From Ryuthela nishihirai (taxonomy: Eukaryota; Arthropoda; Arachnida; Araneae; Heptathelidae), in assembly GCA_038380435.1 (NCBI GenBank), contig JAWZYU010000034.1:37138901-37202900 (forward strand): a stretch of DNA of 64,000 nt. Direction: 5' to 3'. The translations under genes were made by a program, and so were the position numbers. Under the pieces are notes generated by a model. The model made no database searches. It saw only the letters and a list, made by a program, of their open reading frames with translations, and was not told the DNA's origin. The first letter of the stretch is position 1, and every line of letters starts with the position of its first letter. This document shows, one piece after another, positions 45,023 through 56,324 of this stretch.

Positions 45023-45383
45023 GTGAGTAATAAGGACATTAATGCAATACTTTATAATTATTGGGGAATAAAGCTTATCAAGAAAAATGGGATATCGCAA
45101 ATTTTCTGTCAAGAAGTAATAATTTCTCTGAAGAATAGCAGAAGTTCAGTATTTTTAAAAGTATTAATTACATTAAACTTTAAAGAAGTGAAAATAAACA
45201 TTGTGCACAAAAAAATCATTGCTTTTAGATTTTTTTTAGTGTCTTCATTAATCACTTTTAAAATGCATTACATTAAACTCAGCAAATATGAAATTAGTGT
45301 AAAAAGTTTTCACCAGATTTTGTAAATTTTTATTTTGTTAATATTGAATAGTGTTAGTTTATTCAAACACCTATGCTGTTTTA

Positions 45384-45510
45384 AAGATGGAAATTCAGTT
45401 TTAGGACAAATCCTTACATTTTTGAAAGACGAATAATATAGTTTATATTTACTTCACAAGTTCAAAGATAAGTTTTACATTTTGATTTGATTTGCAACAC
45501 ATAGGATGTA
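45384..45510. repeat. Duplicated intron segment, copy 1 left part
   Basis: Runs from GACAAATCCTTACATTTTTG to ACATAGGATGTA. It continues after the Tc1 element at 46809 (AGGGTTCTAGATACTATTCC..CAGGCCTTCTCATGCAAGTAC). The uninterrupted copy is at 48472-48635. Confidence 0.8.
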
Positions 45511-46806
45511 CACACACCGACCATTGAATTAGAAACCTTTATGCAAATGTATGTAAATGTCACTTGTGCAGCATATATGCAAAATACATGGTCATGTGCA
45601 TCACCATGTGATCTAGGCAACTCTTTATGACTGCTGTTCATCAGTAGTGTTGATCAAATAATCATTTCTGCAATACTTGTGAAACGAAACCCGAAAATTG
45701 GGTTTGTTTCGGGTATTGCGAAACAAATACCTGAAAGATCCTTTGTTTGAAAAACAAAGGATCTTTTGGAGTTCAACAAAGGATTCATTGTGAGTGCTTG
45801 TCTGGCTGGAGTGATGATTTCGAAAACAGCAAAGCTGACTGGTTTCTCAAAAGGTGAGAGATATCTCAGGTTTTTAATCAGTGGAAAAATAACCCACATT
45901 GCTTGTCTAAGAGACATAAGTGTAGCATGATGACAATCTGTTAGGAACAAGATTGCTGTCATCTGAGAAGCCTTGTACAGAGAAATAGGACTTCCTGTGT
46001 GCAGCAATTGACCGAAGCATTAAATGAGGGCAGTTCCAACCCATATCTCAGTGAATTATGCACAGGGAATTGAAGAGGATCAGTATTAGCAGTCGCATGC
46101 CTATACAGAAACTACTGATTTCTGCATAAAACTGGAAAGTTCGTCTACAGTAATGTCAGCAACACCGTAATTGGACACTGGAAGACTGGAAAAAAGTCAT
46201 GGTCCGATGAGTCGGTATACCTTGTTTTGTACCTATGGTAGTCAGAGAGTTTGGCAAGAGCCCCATGAAGCAATGGACCCAGCTTGCCTTGTAAACGCAA
46301 CTCAAGGTTCTGGAGGCGATGTCATTATGTGGAGCACGTTCTGTTTGTACAGAACAGGTCTCCTGATATTGCTGGAAGGTCGGATGTCCTCCAAGGATTA
46401 TCTGAACTTTGTTGCCGATCAAGTCCATTCTGCAATGTTGACTTTTTATCCAGCAAGTGATGGCTGTTTCATGGACGACAATGCTACTGTCCATCATGCA
46501 AGATGTGTTCAGCAAGTATGACAGAGACTTCCACCATCTTTCTTGGCCACCACAAAGACCAGATCTGAACCCCATTGAGAATGTATAGGACATGTTAAAA
46601 AAACAGATCTGGGAGCAAAGTCCTCTTCCGTCAAATCTGAGCCAGTTAAAGGACTATCTGGTAAATGCCTGGGTATGCTGGAGATATAAAAGCACTCCAA
46701 CACCTTATGGAATCTATGTCAAACTGTATACGTGCTGTAATTTGGGCTAAAGGAGGTCCAACTTGGTATTGAATAAAGGATTATAATTCAGTGGCTGGTG
46801 TGTGTG
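45511..46806 (+). mobile_element. Tc1-like element A
   Basis: 1296 bp with TA on both sides. Inverted ends CACACACCGACCATTGAATT and its counterpart AATTCAGTGGCTGGTGTGTG. It encodes a broken transposase (about 45780-46740). Confidence 0.85.
45780..46740 (+). pseudogene. Tc1-like (DDE) transposase A, broken
   Basis: VSACLAGVMISKTAKLTGFS is the N-terminal HTH. HRNWTLEDWKKVMVR precedes the first catalytic region (about 46165-46215). RVWQEPHEAMDPACLVN-like, GGDVIMWSTFCLYRTG, and FMDDNATVHHARCVQQV (second Asp) follow. After a frameshift, SWPPQRPDLNPIENV supplies the Glu about 33-34 residues on. It then degenerates by 46740. The open frame on the opposite strand is a shadow. Confidence 0.85.
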
Positions 46807-46897
46807 TATAAGGGTTCTAGATACTATTCCTAGTTTGTACAGGCCTTCTCATGCAAGTACATTATATAGTCTACCGAAAGGGCATATACAAAGTATA

Positions 46898-48108
46898 CAC
46901 AGTCATATCAGAATAATATGACCACCCCCGGAATCACAGTGTACCCACCCAGGTGCATCACAGAGTGCACATGACAAGTTCGACCACACAGAGATATAAG
47001 CAGCTGGCCAGATGACCCATAGTGCGTTACGTGATGATAGTGCGTACGGCCAGATGACCCATAGTGTTTTGAGGGACATTCAGAAAGGAATGATTATTGG
47101 CCACTGTGCCAAGGGTGAAAGGATCTTGGAAACAGCAGACTTGGTGATCTGTTTGCGAGGTGCTGTAGTAAGGGTGTACCAAGAATGGACTGCTGGCACA
47201 CTGAGTATCTCCAGACATCATAACTGTGGAGCCACAAAGACCATCGACCCCAGAGGAGAACATTGCCTCCATCAACTGGTAAAGGGCAATCGATGCACAA
47301 CAGTGCATCGATTGACCACTCAAACGAACACTTGGGCACCCAGGTACATGTCCTCGATAACAGTAGAGTGAATCCTGTTACGCATGGGTTTACGGAGTCA
47401 ATGCTGCATAAAGGCGCCCATGTTAACCAAGGTTCATCAGCAACGACACCTGCAGTTCACACGGAACTACCATCATTGGACAGTAGAAAAAGTTTGCCTT
47501 CTTCGACAAATCGAGGTTTCTACTCCACAGAAGTGATGGGCAGTGGTGGATACGGCATCAGACATACGAGAGCCAACACCCGACATGCTTGTCAGTCAAG
47601 TACAGGCCAGCAGTGGCAGTGTGCATGTCTGGGGGATGTTTTCCTGGTATGACCTGGACCACTGGTATCACTGGATGGGTCCCTGAATGCCAATGGCTAC
47701 CTGCCATCCTTGCTGACCACATGCATCTCTTCATGTTGGACATTTACCCTGGTGGTGATGGTGTCTACCAACAGGACAGTGCACACTGCCATGTTGCTAA
47801 GATGGTGCATGACTGGTTCCAGGAACATGACAGTGATGTCTCTGCTCTCCCTTGGCCGGTGAAATCACCCAACTTCAATCCCATAGAGCACTTGTGGGAC
47901 CATTTGAATCGACATGTGGGCATGCAGACCCACAACCATGTCGTCTCCGGAACCTCCGTGCTCTGCTGGAGTCCGAATGGGCACGTGTGCCTCTGGCAAC
48001 CTTCCAGGGCTTCATTGTGTCCATGCCACGCTGTCTTGCCACTGTAGGCCAAAGGTTGTTATTCACATTATTAGGTAGGTGGTCATATTATTCTGATATG
48101 ACTGTGTG
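46898..48108 (+). mobile_element. Tc1-like element B
   Basis: 1211 bp between TA dinucleotides. Inverted ends ACAGTCATATCAGAATAATA and TATTATTCTGATATGACTGT extend inward to GACCACC. It contains a broken transposase. It lies 90 bp right of element A. Confidence 0.9.
47010..48047 (+). pseudogene. Tc1-like transposase B (DD36E spacing), broken
   Basis: N-terminal RDIQKGMIIGHCAKGERILE (HTH; 47070-47150), RVYQEWTAGT, then a GLRSQCCIKAPMLTKVHQQR-like middle in another frame. HVWGMFSWYDLDHW and YPGGDGVYQQDSAHCH (second Asp, about 47775) follow, then LPWPVKSPNFNPIEHLWDHL (Glu about 47885). I count 36 residues between that Asp and the Glu. The C-terminus LRNLRALLESEWARVPLATF..CLATVGQ occurs at 47940-48050 in a third frame. 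The 47287-47314 hairpin lies inside the frame. Confidence 0.87.
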
Positions 48109-48471
48109 TATGGTCCATGTAAACACTTATGATTTGCTTTTAACTCTCAGGATCATACCAAAATTCTATGGCCTGTAGTAGGAAAATATTGAACAAACAC
48201 AAAGTGTTATTTTTCCCAAGCTAAAAGTATTGCTACTTAAAATTTGGTTTTGAAAACAGCCAGCTGTGAAATTGAATTGACATTACTGAGAGGAGCTGAG
48301 ACTGTATTCTTATTTATTACTGAGAATGACTCTCTTGTTAATCAGCTATTTTTTTTATCCATATGGAACTAACTAATTGGAAGTTTTTTTATAGATATTC
48401 ATATCTAACCACGAAATAAGATGTAGGCCATAACTTGTTTTTCTAATTGTTTTAAAGGTGAAAATTTTTGT

Positions 48472-48635
48472 TTATGGCAAATCCATACATTTTTGAAAGG
48501 CAAATGATATTGATTTTGTTCACTTCACAAGTTCAAAGATAAGTTTTACATTTTGATCTGATTTGTAACATTTATGATGGAGAAGGGTCCTAGAAACTAA
48601 TCATAGAGTGTACAGGTCTTCTCATATAAAAACGT
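48472..48635. repeat. Duplicated intron segment, copy 2 (empty site)
   Basis: GGCAAATCCATACATTTTTG..GATAAGTTTTACATTTTGAT..AAGGGTCCTAGAAACTAATC..CAGGTCTTCTCATATAAA. It aligns with 45384-45510 plus 46809-46865 and lacks the Tc1 insertion. Confidence 0.8.
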
Positions 48636-49308
48636 ACCCTACTAAAATCAAAATCACTGCTGGCCACTTTCTAAGTTAACAGCACACAAACAACCATGCC
48701 ATCCCAGAGGTCGAACCACATAAGAAGCAAATGAAAATGTTCATGTTCAGTTCCTTAAAAAAAACTGTTAATTTAAATTTTAAGATCCAAAATCTATGAA
48801 AAAAATCTGCGAATTTTTTTTTATTAAATATGAAAATTATTCTAGTATCCATCAAAAAATCATATTTTGAGCTGTATGTTATGCAGGCCTAGTATAGTTA
48901 ATGTCTTGGAACATAAATTTCGTTTATACACTATTATCACTGAAGCTAAAAATATAATGAAAAAATATATATATATTGTTTTAGACTGTTGAAAGTAGTG
49001 CTTAATCTGAAAAACTGAACTGAGGTTAATAAAGTCTGCTCTTTCTGTTTGTTATGCTACTAAGACTGTGTAAAGGAGAATACAAAAATGCTGATATGCT
49101 GTAATTATGCAGGCTACATAAAGTGATTTTAATGAAATATAAATAAATGTTACCAAAGTTATTCAGAAAACTCAATAGCCATCTCTATGCCAAAAAAAAA
49201 ATTTAAAGGGCTCCAAAACAGGAATGGAAATCATAATAAACAATACTTTTAGTTTCTTGCCATTAAGAATCTTTTTTCTAATAACATATACCATTGTAAT
49301 TCAGAAAG
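48636..49308. other. Intron sequence, nothing recognised
   Basis: A+T-rich sequence between the duplicated segment and the AAT microsatellite. Confidence 0.55.
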
Positions 49309-49332
49309 TATTAATAATAATAATAATAATAT
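49309..49332. repeat. TAA/AAT microsatellite
   Basis: About seven TAA/AAT units in intron sequence. Other simple tracts: (TA)n at 1390-1407, 33706-33720 and 40779-40797, and C10-A10 at 36618-36642. Confidence 0.9.
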
Positions 49333-49465
49333 CTTTATTAAGCCTTAGTATGGTTATATACATAGATTTCCCTGCTAAGCCTTATGGCTTGTCAGCAGGA
49401 TTCCTTTCAATCACACGACAGGTTTATTAAAGAATACGACATGTATAATGGAAAATAAACACATA

Positions 49466-50835
49466 CCGTATATTTCCGCAGATAAGACGACCTTAAGATA
49501 AGACAAGGTATAAATTTTCGTCAAAGTTTTATAGTTTTAGCATATATCTGTCCTATAAGATGACCCCAAACTATCAACGGCCTATGAATTTAGTTTAGAT
49601 CGGCGATCATCATCTGGATAACAATACTGTATAGCATATACGGAATTATGTCCTATTCACAAACATTCGCACTGATTCAGGCATTCGGGTAATGACCTTG
49701 ACTATTCACAAAAGCGTTGTATGGGCTATTCTATTTTGTGGACCTACCCTACTCTGTACTAGTAAATAATTACGGTTTGTCCGTTTTTTCCTCAGTAGCT
49801 CAATAAACATAGCTTTTAATATTTATTTTGTTTTAGTATTGTTTTACTATTACAATGTAATGTATTATCATATAGCGTATTTAAATTATGATAGATTTTT
49901 TGATAAGTTGTAGTAATTTTCAAGATCAGTCGCAGTCGGTGGTTGCACGCATAAAGGAAAAGCCTCCTTTAGCATTGTTACGTTTTTGCCTATAGAAGCA
50001 CGTGCCGAATCACGAACTCACATGTACCTCTAACAAGTTTTGTTGTAGGTTGTGTCGTGTGTTCAAACAATTTGTACTATAAGTGTAATCAGCGTAAAAT
50101 TTGTAAAGTGTGGGCCTAACATGGAACCAACGAAAAGAAGGAAATATGAAGCAAGCTTCAAGTTAAAAGTCATAAAACAGGCTAAAGAATCGAACAACTG
50201 TGCTGCAGCAAGGGCTTTCGATATAACAGAGAAGATGGTAAGAGATTGGAGAAAGAATGAAGATGCTATTAAAAAAATGCCAATGAAAAAATGTGAGAGG
50301 AATAGCTTACTGGCCAGATTTAGAAAATAACGTTGCAGAATGGGTACAAGAACAGAGGCAGAATTGTTATGTTGTTACAAGAAATATGATTAGGGCTTAT
50401 GCATTGAAGTGGGCACGGGCCAATCCAGAACAAGGCAAATAATTTAAAGCAACAGTAGGTTGGTGCACTCGTTTCATGAACAGAAAAAATCTGGTAATAC
50501 GACAGAAAACAAAAATTGTGCAGAAATTACCACAAGATCTTGACCATAAAGTCACGAATTTTCACAAGTTTGTTATTGGTATGAGGCAGAAATACAACTT
50601 TCCATTATCTAATATTGGAAATATGGATGAAACACCAATTAACTTCGACATGATAAACAATAGAACTGTGGAAAAAAAAGGCGTAAAGACTTAAAGAAAG
50701 AAGTACAGGCCATGAAAAGACCAGGTTTACAGTAGTATTAACATGCATGGCTGATGGAACAAAGTTAAAACCCATGGTCATTTTCAAGAGGAAAACTACT
50801 TCTAAAATACATTTCATTATATAAAGTTCATACAA
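49466..50835 (+). mobile_element. Tigger-like element, 3'-truncated
   Basis: Left end CGTATATTTCCGCAGATAAG + ACGACC is of the type found in arthropod pogo/Tigger elements. It contains the transposase start at 50121. The right end is not seen. Confidence 0.7.
50121..50835 (+). pseudogene. Tigger/pogo-like transposase, truncated
   Basis: MEPTKRRKYEASFKLKVIKQ..FDITEKMVRDWRKNEDAIKK is the psq/CENP-B-type N-terminal HTH. After a frameshift near 50320, the second DNA-binding region reads WPDLENNVAEWVQEQRQNCY and IRAYALKWARANPEQ. SNIGNMDETPINFDM (50605-50650) holds the first catalytic Asp. MADGTKLKPMVIFKRKT follows, after which the sequence ends without the other catalytic residues. Confidence 0.87.
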
Positions 50836-50989
50836 AGTATCTGCTTTAATCTACATATATAATGTTTTAAATATTTTTCTGTGTTAAACCTTGATTTGGT
50901 ATTGTTAAAATATTGTGATATAGCAATTTATATAAACACAGTTATCCGTTATTGTCAGAAACCTTAACACACTCTATGTGACAGTTAAT

Positions 50990-51912
50990 ATGAGGTGTAA
51001 TCCAGAAATTCCCAGATTGTAATGATAAAAAAGTAGGCTTATCTTAGGTTTTAATCATTGCTATCCCCTTCAAAGTAGTCCCCTTGGGAGCTAATACAGT
51101 GAGACCAGCACTTTTCCAACTGCTGAAAACACCTCAAACTCTTGTTTTGAGGTGTTTTTCAGCACCTCCTTCAATTCTGTCAGAACCACCTTGGCACAAT
51201 CAAATCATCAACCCTTAAAGTGGATCTTCATCTTGGGAAACAGGAAGTTGCAAGGGGTGAGGTCTAGTGAATATGGGGAGGGGACAACCACTACCACATT
51301 ATTTTTCTCCAAAAAGTGCTGAACAGACAGAGCAGCATGGGCTGACATGTTGTCATGATTCACTACCCTGTTTTGTGCACACTATTTTTCTGGATGTTTC
51401 ATCCTCCCCTCTCTCTTTCAGAGCCTTAATGTAGTAGGATGATTCACCCTCTGGCATGTAGGAGCAAACTCGTTGTGCATGATTCCCTCCATATCAAGCA
51501 AACAAATCAGCATGTTCTTCACACTGCCTTTCACCTGCCTTGCTTTCTTTAGTCATGGTGATTGTAGTGAACTCTTCCACTAGGATGATTCCTGCTTTGT
51601 TTCTGGGTCATATCCATAAACCCAGCTTCCATCACCAGTTATGGCTTTAGACGATAAAAATTTGACAAAACTTGATAAAAAGGTACTGTTCTTTCATGTC
51701 TTCCATTTTTCTGTTAAAAATATTGTAAAGCAGCACAAACTCAAATGCACTAAAATGCTCATAAAGAAGGCTTGGTTCCAACTGGAAATGCTAAACTTCT
51801 AGACTGCTTGACAAAGGAGTTCAGCATGTGATACTTAGTGGCAGAAGTTGTTACTACACCTAGATGACACTGCATGCGGTAAGTCTGGGAACTTTTAAAT
51901 TACATTACATAC
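50990..51912 (-). mobile_element. Mariner-like element, degraded (antisense)
   Basis: Minus-strand reading shows mariner pieces: MSAHAALSVQHFLEK, NNVVVVPSPYSLDLTPCNFL and FPKMKIHFKG (about 51210-51350), matching the H-x-(x)-ALSV..FL..N......PYSPDL.PCDF block. Inverted ends GTGTAATCCAGAAATTCCCA and (complement) AATTTAAAAGTTCCCAGACT are approximate. Confidence 0.75.
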
Positions 51913-52151
51913 AGATAGCAACCTTTGTAATCTTTTCTCTGTACAATTATTAATGAGAAACTGAATTATATACTTACCTACAAGTAAAATTATCTGTTTT
52001 AAACTAAAAAAACTAAGTGTAGAATTCATTGCTTTTCACTCATTTTAGTATTAAGACATCGTTTTTAGTTTTAAAACATCATTGTGTATTTTTAGTTGGG
52101 ATACACATTAAATTGCTTTTATTATTCCACTAAAATACACTTTTTTTTTAG

Positions 52152-52279
52152 GCAAATATGTCGCCTAATTTATCTTCAGAGCACTTCCCCCCCAACAGAT
52201 TATTGTATGAACAAGTTCTTTTCAATGTTCTCAGTGTTACTGGACTGACAAAATCGTATCAAAGTTCATCAAGACACAG
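52152..52279 (+). CDS. TTLL15-like, visible exon 9 (ANMSPNL motif)
   Basis: 128 bp; starts in phase 0 and leaves AG. The acceptor is a T tract plus tag and the donor is AG/gtaatg. It encodes ANMSPNLSSEHFPPNRLLYE then QVLFNVLSVTGLTKSYQSSS. Joined to exon 8 it gives the metal-binding motif ME-A-N-M-S-P-N-L, equivalent to EVN.SPSL in most family members. Both the Glu and the Asn ligand are present. It lies between a mariner relic at 51 kb and another at 52.7 kb. Confidence 0.9.
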
Positions 52280-52689
52280 GTAATGATTGCTTTTTCTTAT
52301 ATTGAAAAATCACATAATAGTAAATGCTTCATAGTAACTATTGTAGTAATGGCAAAACTATAATGTAATGCTATAGTAGTATTATATACAAATTTTGAAT
52401 ATTTTGATCCATCTTCACTAAGTCACACTATTATCACTTTAATTTTTTTAGCAATAAAATTTAGCGATAAAATTGCAATTTCTAATATTTGGTGCTGTAG
52501 CATTAAAGTATGAAAATAAATTCAAATCTTAGTGTAAAGTTTTTTTTATTATAAGTTATTTTTAAAATATATCATCAAAGTATATGGGATATTATTCATC
52601 AAAAGGGGATGTTACACATTCAAAAGGGACAAAGTATATGGAATATTACCCACAAAATTATACACACCAGAAATATATGGGATATCAAG

Positions 52690-53302
52690 TAGGTGAGTCA
52701 GTAAGTAACATGCAAACAATTCCATAAATACCAAATGAAAGATTGTGAATTTTTAGCATACATCCACAATAGAAACATCTTTTTTTTGCATGCCCATCAG
52801 TTAATGATTAGTCTTGTAGTCTGAAAAATGGCAACTGTACTGCAGGAGTATACAACTGAAGAACACTGTGCTGTTGTGTGGTTTCTGTGACTGCACATTT
52901 CTAAAAAACGTTGGGTCCTCAATATTCAGAAAATGATCTGGCTATTGAGACATGGAGTATTGTGTTGCATGGCAATGCAAGATCATATATAGCATGTGCA
53001 ACTCAAGAACCATTAACGATTTTTTGGGTTGAAATTTTTGATCACCCTCATTCCAGCCATTTCTACTTATTTGGTCCAGTGAAACCCCACCTTGGAACAT
53101 TTTTCTAATGATGCAGAGGGTGAAAATGATATAAATCACTGGTTATCACAACAACTGACATCTTTTTATGCAGCAAGATTCCAAAATTTGATAAAGCAAT
53201 GGGTATAATATTTTTGGAAATTATGTTGAAAAATAAATGCTATATTGTGGTAATTTTCCTGCTTACTTCTTTTTACTTTGTGACCTACTGACTCCTTCTC
53301 CT
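52690..53302 (+). mobile_element. Mariner-like element, internally deleted
   Basis: Approximate ends AGTAGGTGAGTCAGTAAGTA and, inverted, GGAGTCAGTAGGTCACAAAG. It contains a mariner C-terminal half (52950-53215). The N-terminal half is missing. Confidence 0.7.
52950..53215 (+). pseudogene. Mariner transposase C-terminal half, decayed
   Basis: VLHGNARSYIACATQEPLTI then VEIFDHPHSSHFYLFGPVKP match the LHDNARPH..(Q)..L..FGWE.FDHPPYSPDLAPSDYHLFGPLK consensus. The catalytic Asp of HDN is Gly (HGN), and SPDLAPSD is corrupted. HWLSQQLTSFYAARFQNLIK then occurs in another frame. Confidence 0.8.
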
Positions 53303-53393
53303 AAATTATATGCAAAATTTGCCATTGTAACAAATTAGTTGACATTAATTTGCATGACAGGACAACAGCACTCGCAATGGTGTATGTAAGTTA

Positions 53394-53461
53394 ACAGGTA
53401 ATGATTAAACATAATAAAAATATAATGCATAATATTTTTATTATGTTTAATCATTACCTGT
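53394..53461. repeat. Perfect palindrome, 30-bp arms
   Basis: 53394-53423 (ACAGGTAATGATTAAACATA..) is the exact reverse complement of 53432-53461, with an 8-base loop. In the intron between exons 9 and 10, about 120 bp before the acceptor. Confidence 0.9.
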
Positions 53462-53582
53462 AATAGGAAATGTTAATTTAATTTATTCAATTTAAATACT
53501 TTAAGGTGTTTCATATTTTAATATTATTTATAATTATGAAGTTGAAGTGCAGCTTTTTGCATGTTTATTAACTATTCATTAG

Positions 53583-53670
53583 GGAAGAAATGGAAATTTC
53601 TTATAAAGATATTCAAGTATATCCAGAAGACTGTAGTTTACCAGTTTGCCAAAACTCGTGCAAAACACCA
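53583..53670 (+). CDS. TTLL15-like, visible exon 10 (Cys-rich start)
   Basis: 88 bp; completes Arg, then 29 codons, ending in phase 0. The acceptor is attcattag and the donor is CCA/gtgagt. It encodes EEMEISYKDIQVYPEDCSLP then VCQNSCKTP. It begins a Cys cluster that continues in the next exon. A 30-bp-arm palindrome lies about 120 bp upstream in the intron. Confidence 0.82.
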
Positions 53671-54483
53671 GTGAGTACTGTATTTTAGTTAATATTTTTT
53701 AAGAATATTAGCATTTCAGTTTAGTCTTTAATTATCACTCAGAGGTTATAAAAAACTTATATGCTAGAAAACTATACTGTAGATAAAGAATATTTTAACA
53801 ATAAATGACAATCACAGAGTTACCTGTTGACTTTTTAATGTCTGTAAATCAGTAAATGTTTAGTGTCAACAAAATGTTTTCCACCAAACATTTACTTATA
53901 AAGAATATGATAGAGAAGTGAAAATGCTATACAATTATTTTTATGTACTGTCTAATAACCTAAAACAATTATTATTCTACACTGTACCCAATTTCACATG
54001 TAAACATTTCAGCCATCATTCATTAACTGATGACTTCATCACTACCAACTGAAATATTAATAACTTCTTACTCTGCCAAATAAAAAATTGTGTATGGCTC
54101 TTTTTAAAATAAACCTACTTTGTATGCATTACATAGTTCCAGAAATTATCTTTGTAAGAGTTTAATAATAATAATCAAATGACTTGAAAGGTGAACACTG
54201 AATTGATGCTAGCAACGGTTTTCTCCTTTCATTATTCATTAGTTGCCACTGCTAATGGAATGTAAGTTCATTGGTGGTTAGGAAATGCTGTGGAATTGAA
54301 GAGTATCTGATTTAATAAGAACTTTATTTAGTTGCTGTTATTTAATTTCATATTTTGAAAATAATTATTCAGTAGTAAATGCACAGATTACCTGTTGATA
54401 TAGAAGTCAAGAAATAATTTTCTTTAAAAAATAAGTTTTGCCAATGAGTGTGACTTATTTTCTATATAAATTAATACAACAAA
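53671..54483. other. Intron sequence between exons 10 and 11, left part
   Basis: Contains a loose inverted pair near 53855-53900 (AAATGTTTAGTGTCAACAAA / CCACCAAACATTTACTTATA), similar in style to the palindrome at 54.5 kb. Otherwise nothing. Confidence 0.45.
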
Positions 54484-54875
54484 GATGATAATCGCAGCAT
54501 GACCTGATAAATCAATAAATATATTAATATTGATAAATCAATAAATTTTTTCCACTAAATATTTATTGATTTATCAATGCCAAAAGAGCATCAGGTCATA
54601 CTGTGATTATCATCTATGTTTAAATCATTAATAATGCTAAATAGCGTGAAGAGACTTATTTATTTCCATCTCACTCTGTGCAATATAAAGGTAGTAGTTG
54701 CCATCCGAGACCACAGATGGCACCAATGGTTGGCCCACATTTTTCGGTAATAGAGTATAGTCTTAAATAAGCGGAAAAAAGATGAGCTGGCATTAGTTCA
54801 ACTGGTAAGAACACTCTGGCATGTTTCTGGAGAGATGCGGGTTTATTTCCCGTATGTCGGCAAAATTTTTTTCCA
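54484..54875. repeat. Palindromic repeat with tRNA-like cassette
   Basis: 54484-54617 is an inverted repeat (GATGATAATCGCAGCATGAC / GTCATACTGTGATTATCATC with TTTATTGATTTATC inside). 54790-54870 is a plus-sense tRNA-like block (TAGTTCAACTGGTAAGAACA, CATGTTTCTGGAGAGATGCG, GGGTTTATTTCCCG). It is followed by TTTTTTTCCACTAAATATTT, which is also found inside the palindrome at 54547. Same plan as the elements at 4.5 and 6.5 kb. Confidence 0.6.
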
Positions 54876-54895
54876 CTAAATATTTATTGATTAAT

Positions 54896-55107
54896 AAAAA
54901 AAATAATAAATAAATACCCCCTCAAGCAGCTACTTGCCACAGAGGTCTGACAGGAGCCTGTCAGTTTATATGCCACAGTAGGAGATCTGAGAGGATGGCA
55001 GGACCTCAGCAGAAAAACGACACACACATCCATGCCTAACTCCAGGGCTCGAACCCAGGTCCCTTAGATCAGTAGCCAAGCGTGCTAACCACTCGGCCAC
55101 GACAACA
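54896..55107 (-). mobile_element. SINE family 2, antisense
   Basis: Complete-looking antisense copy: ATAAATACCCCCTCAAGCAG, GGTCTGACAGGAGCCTGTCA, GGACCTCAGCAGAAAAACGA, GGGCTCGAACCCAGGTCCCT and GCTAACCACTCGGCCACG. It is inserted directly after the tRNA-like palindromic element. Confidence 0.9.
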
Positions 55108-55913
55108 AGCAAACCTTCTGACATGTAAGCTGCAAATATGAATAACCCTCTCATTATGCATTTACTTTGCTGCAATAATATGTGTGCCACATTGTTCCAG
55201 ATTGGAATATAAATTGACTTCTGTTAGTAACATGAAATAAAAGCTACTTTGATTATGCCTATACATTTTTCCTTTTGTCACTGAAGTACTATTAAATTTT
55301 AATTGCTATTCAATGGAACATACTATTATTCTACTTTGGCAATTTATAGGAATGTTAGTGGAAAGTCCATTAAAAATAATGAGGGAAATAAATTGTCACA
55401 TTCTTCAATTTTATACATGCATATACACATCTATCATTTATAAAATGGTCCTATGTAAAATCAGTTTCTGATAACAAACTATTACATTAATTCCAACTGA
55501 AAATTTAGTTTGAACTCATTTATACTGTAGATAATTAGAAATTTTGTTTCTAATTAAGCTACAGTCCTTGCTCTGCATTTCTTCATTGAACATAATGACA
55601 TTTATCAAACAAAAACAGTTTTAATATGCATCAGTTATCATTAAAAAGAATATTGCTTTGTGTATCAGTAATAAATAAGGAAAAAATAATTATAGAATAG
55701 ATAAAACAGTTCAATTCTAGGAAGATAATAAAAAGAAAAGGCAAAATAAACCACTGATTTGCTATAATGTGCATGCATATCCTTCATAGAAATACTCTTT
55801 TTCTGATTTATTAAGAAATTAATTGCTTATTTTTTATTTTATTTTTTTAGGGGGGGATGAATTGTAGTAATTCAGAATATATTTTAAACTAATTATTTCG
55901 TTCTGTAATATAA
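55108..55913. other. Intron sequence, nothing recognised
   Basis: A+T-rich sequence between two family-2 SINEs. Confidence 0.6.
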
Positions 55914-56105
55914 TTAAAAAAATCCCTTCAGCAGTTGCTTGCCACAGAAATTTAACAGGAGCTTATTAGTTTAATACGCCATAGTAGAAGGTCTGTGAGG
56001 ATGGTGGGACCTCAGCAGAAAGACAACCCACACATCCATGCCTTACCTGGGCTCGAACCCAGGTCCCATTGATCAGTAGCCAAGTGCACTAACCACTCTG
56101 CCACA
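55914..56105 (-). mobile_element. SINE family 2, antisense, older
   Basis: CCCTTCAGCAGTTGCTTGCC, AACAGGAGCTTATTAGTTTA, GGACCTCAGCAGAAAGACAA, GGGCTCGAACCCAGGTCCCA and GCACTAACCACTCTGCCACA; moderately diverged. Confidence 0.88.
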
Positions 56106-56324
56106 CATTGCATAAAAAATGCTCAGTATTTTGGGCTCACTAAAATGATTATAGCAACTTTGTTGTGGGATTATTTAACATATTTTATCAACTAATTTGG
56201 TAATTAAATCAATAGTATTCTTTATTCTGAAATTCAGTTCATTAACTTTCAATTTCACTTTAAAGCAAGAAAGTAATCACTTCTGAATATGGTATGCTCA
56301 TTTTGAAAGACAAAGGTTTTGACA

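Noticed and set aside
44915..45325. 136-codon open frame
   Set aside because: Only 44956-45022 matches TTLL; the rest is intron read-through past a good gtgagt donor.
46156..46593. 145-codon minus-strand frame
   Set aside because: The plus strand carries clear Tc1 motifs at the same place; the minus frame is a shadow.
47027..47339. Minus-strand frames of 81-98 codons over Tc1 element B
   Set aside because: Shadows of the plus-strand transposase frame.
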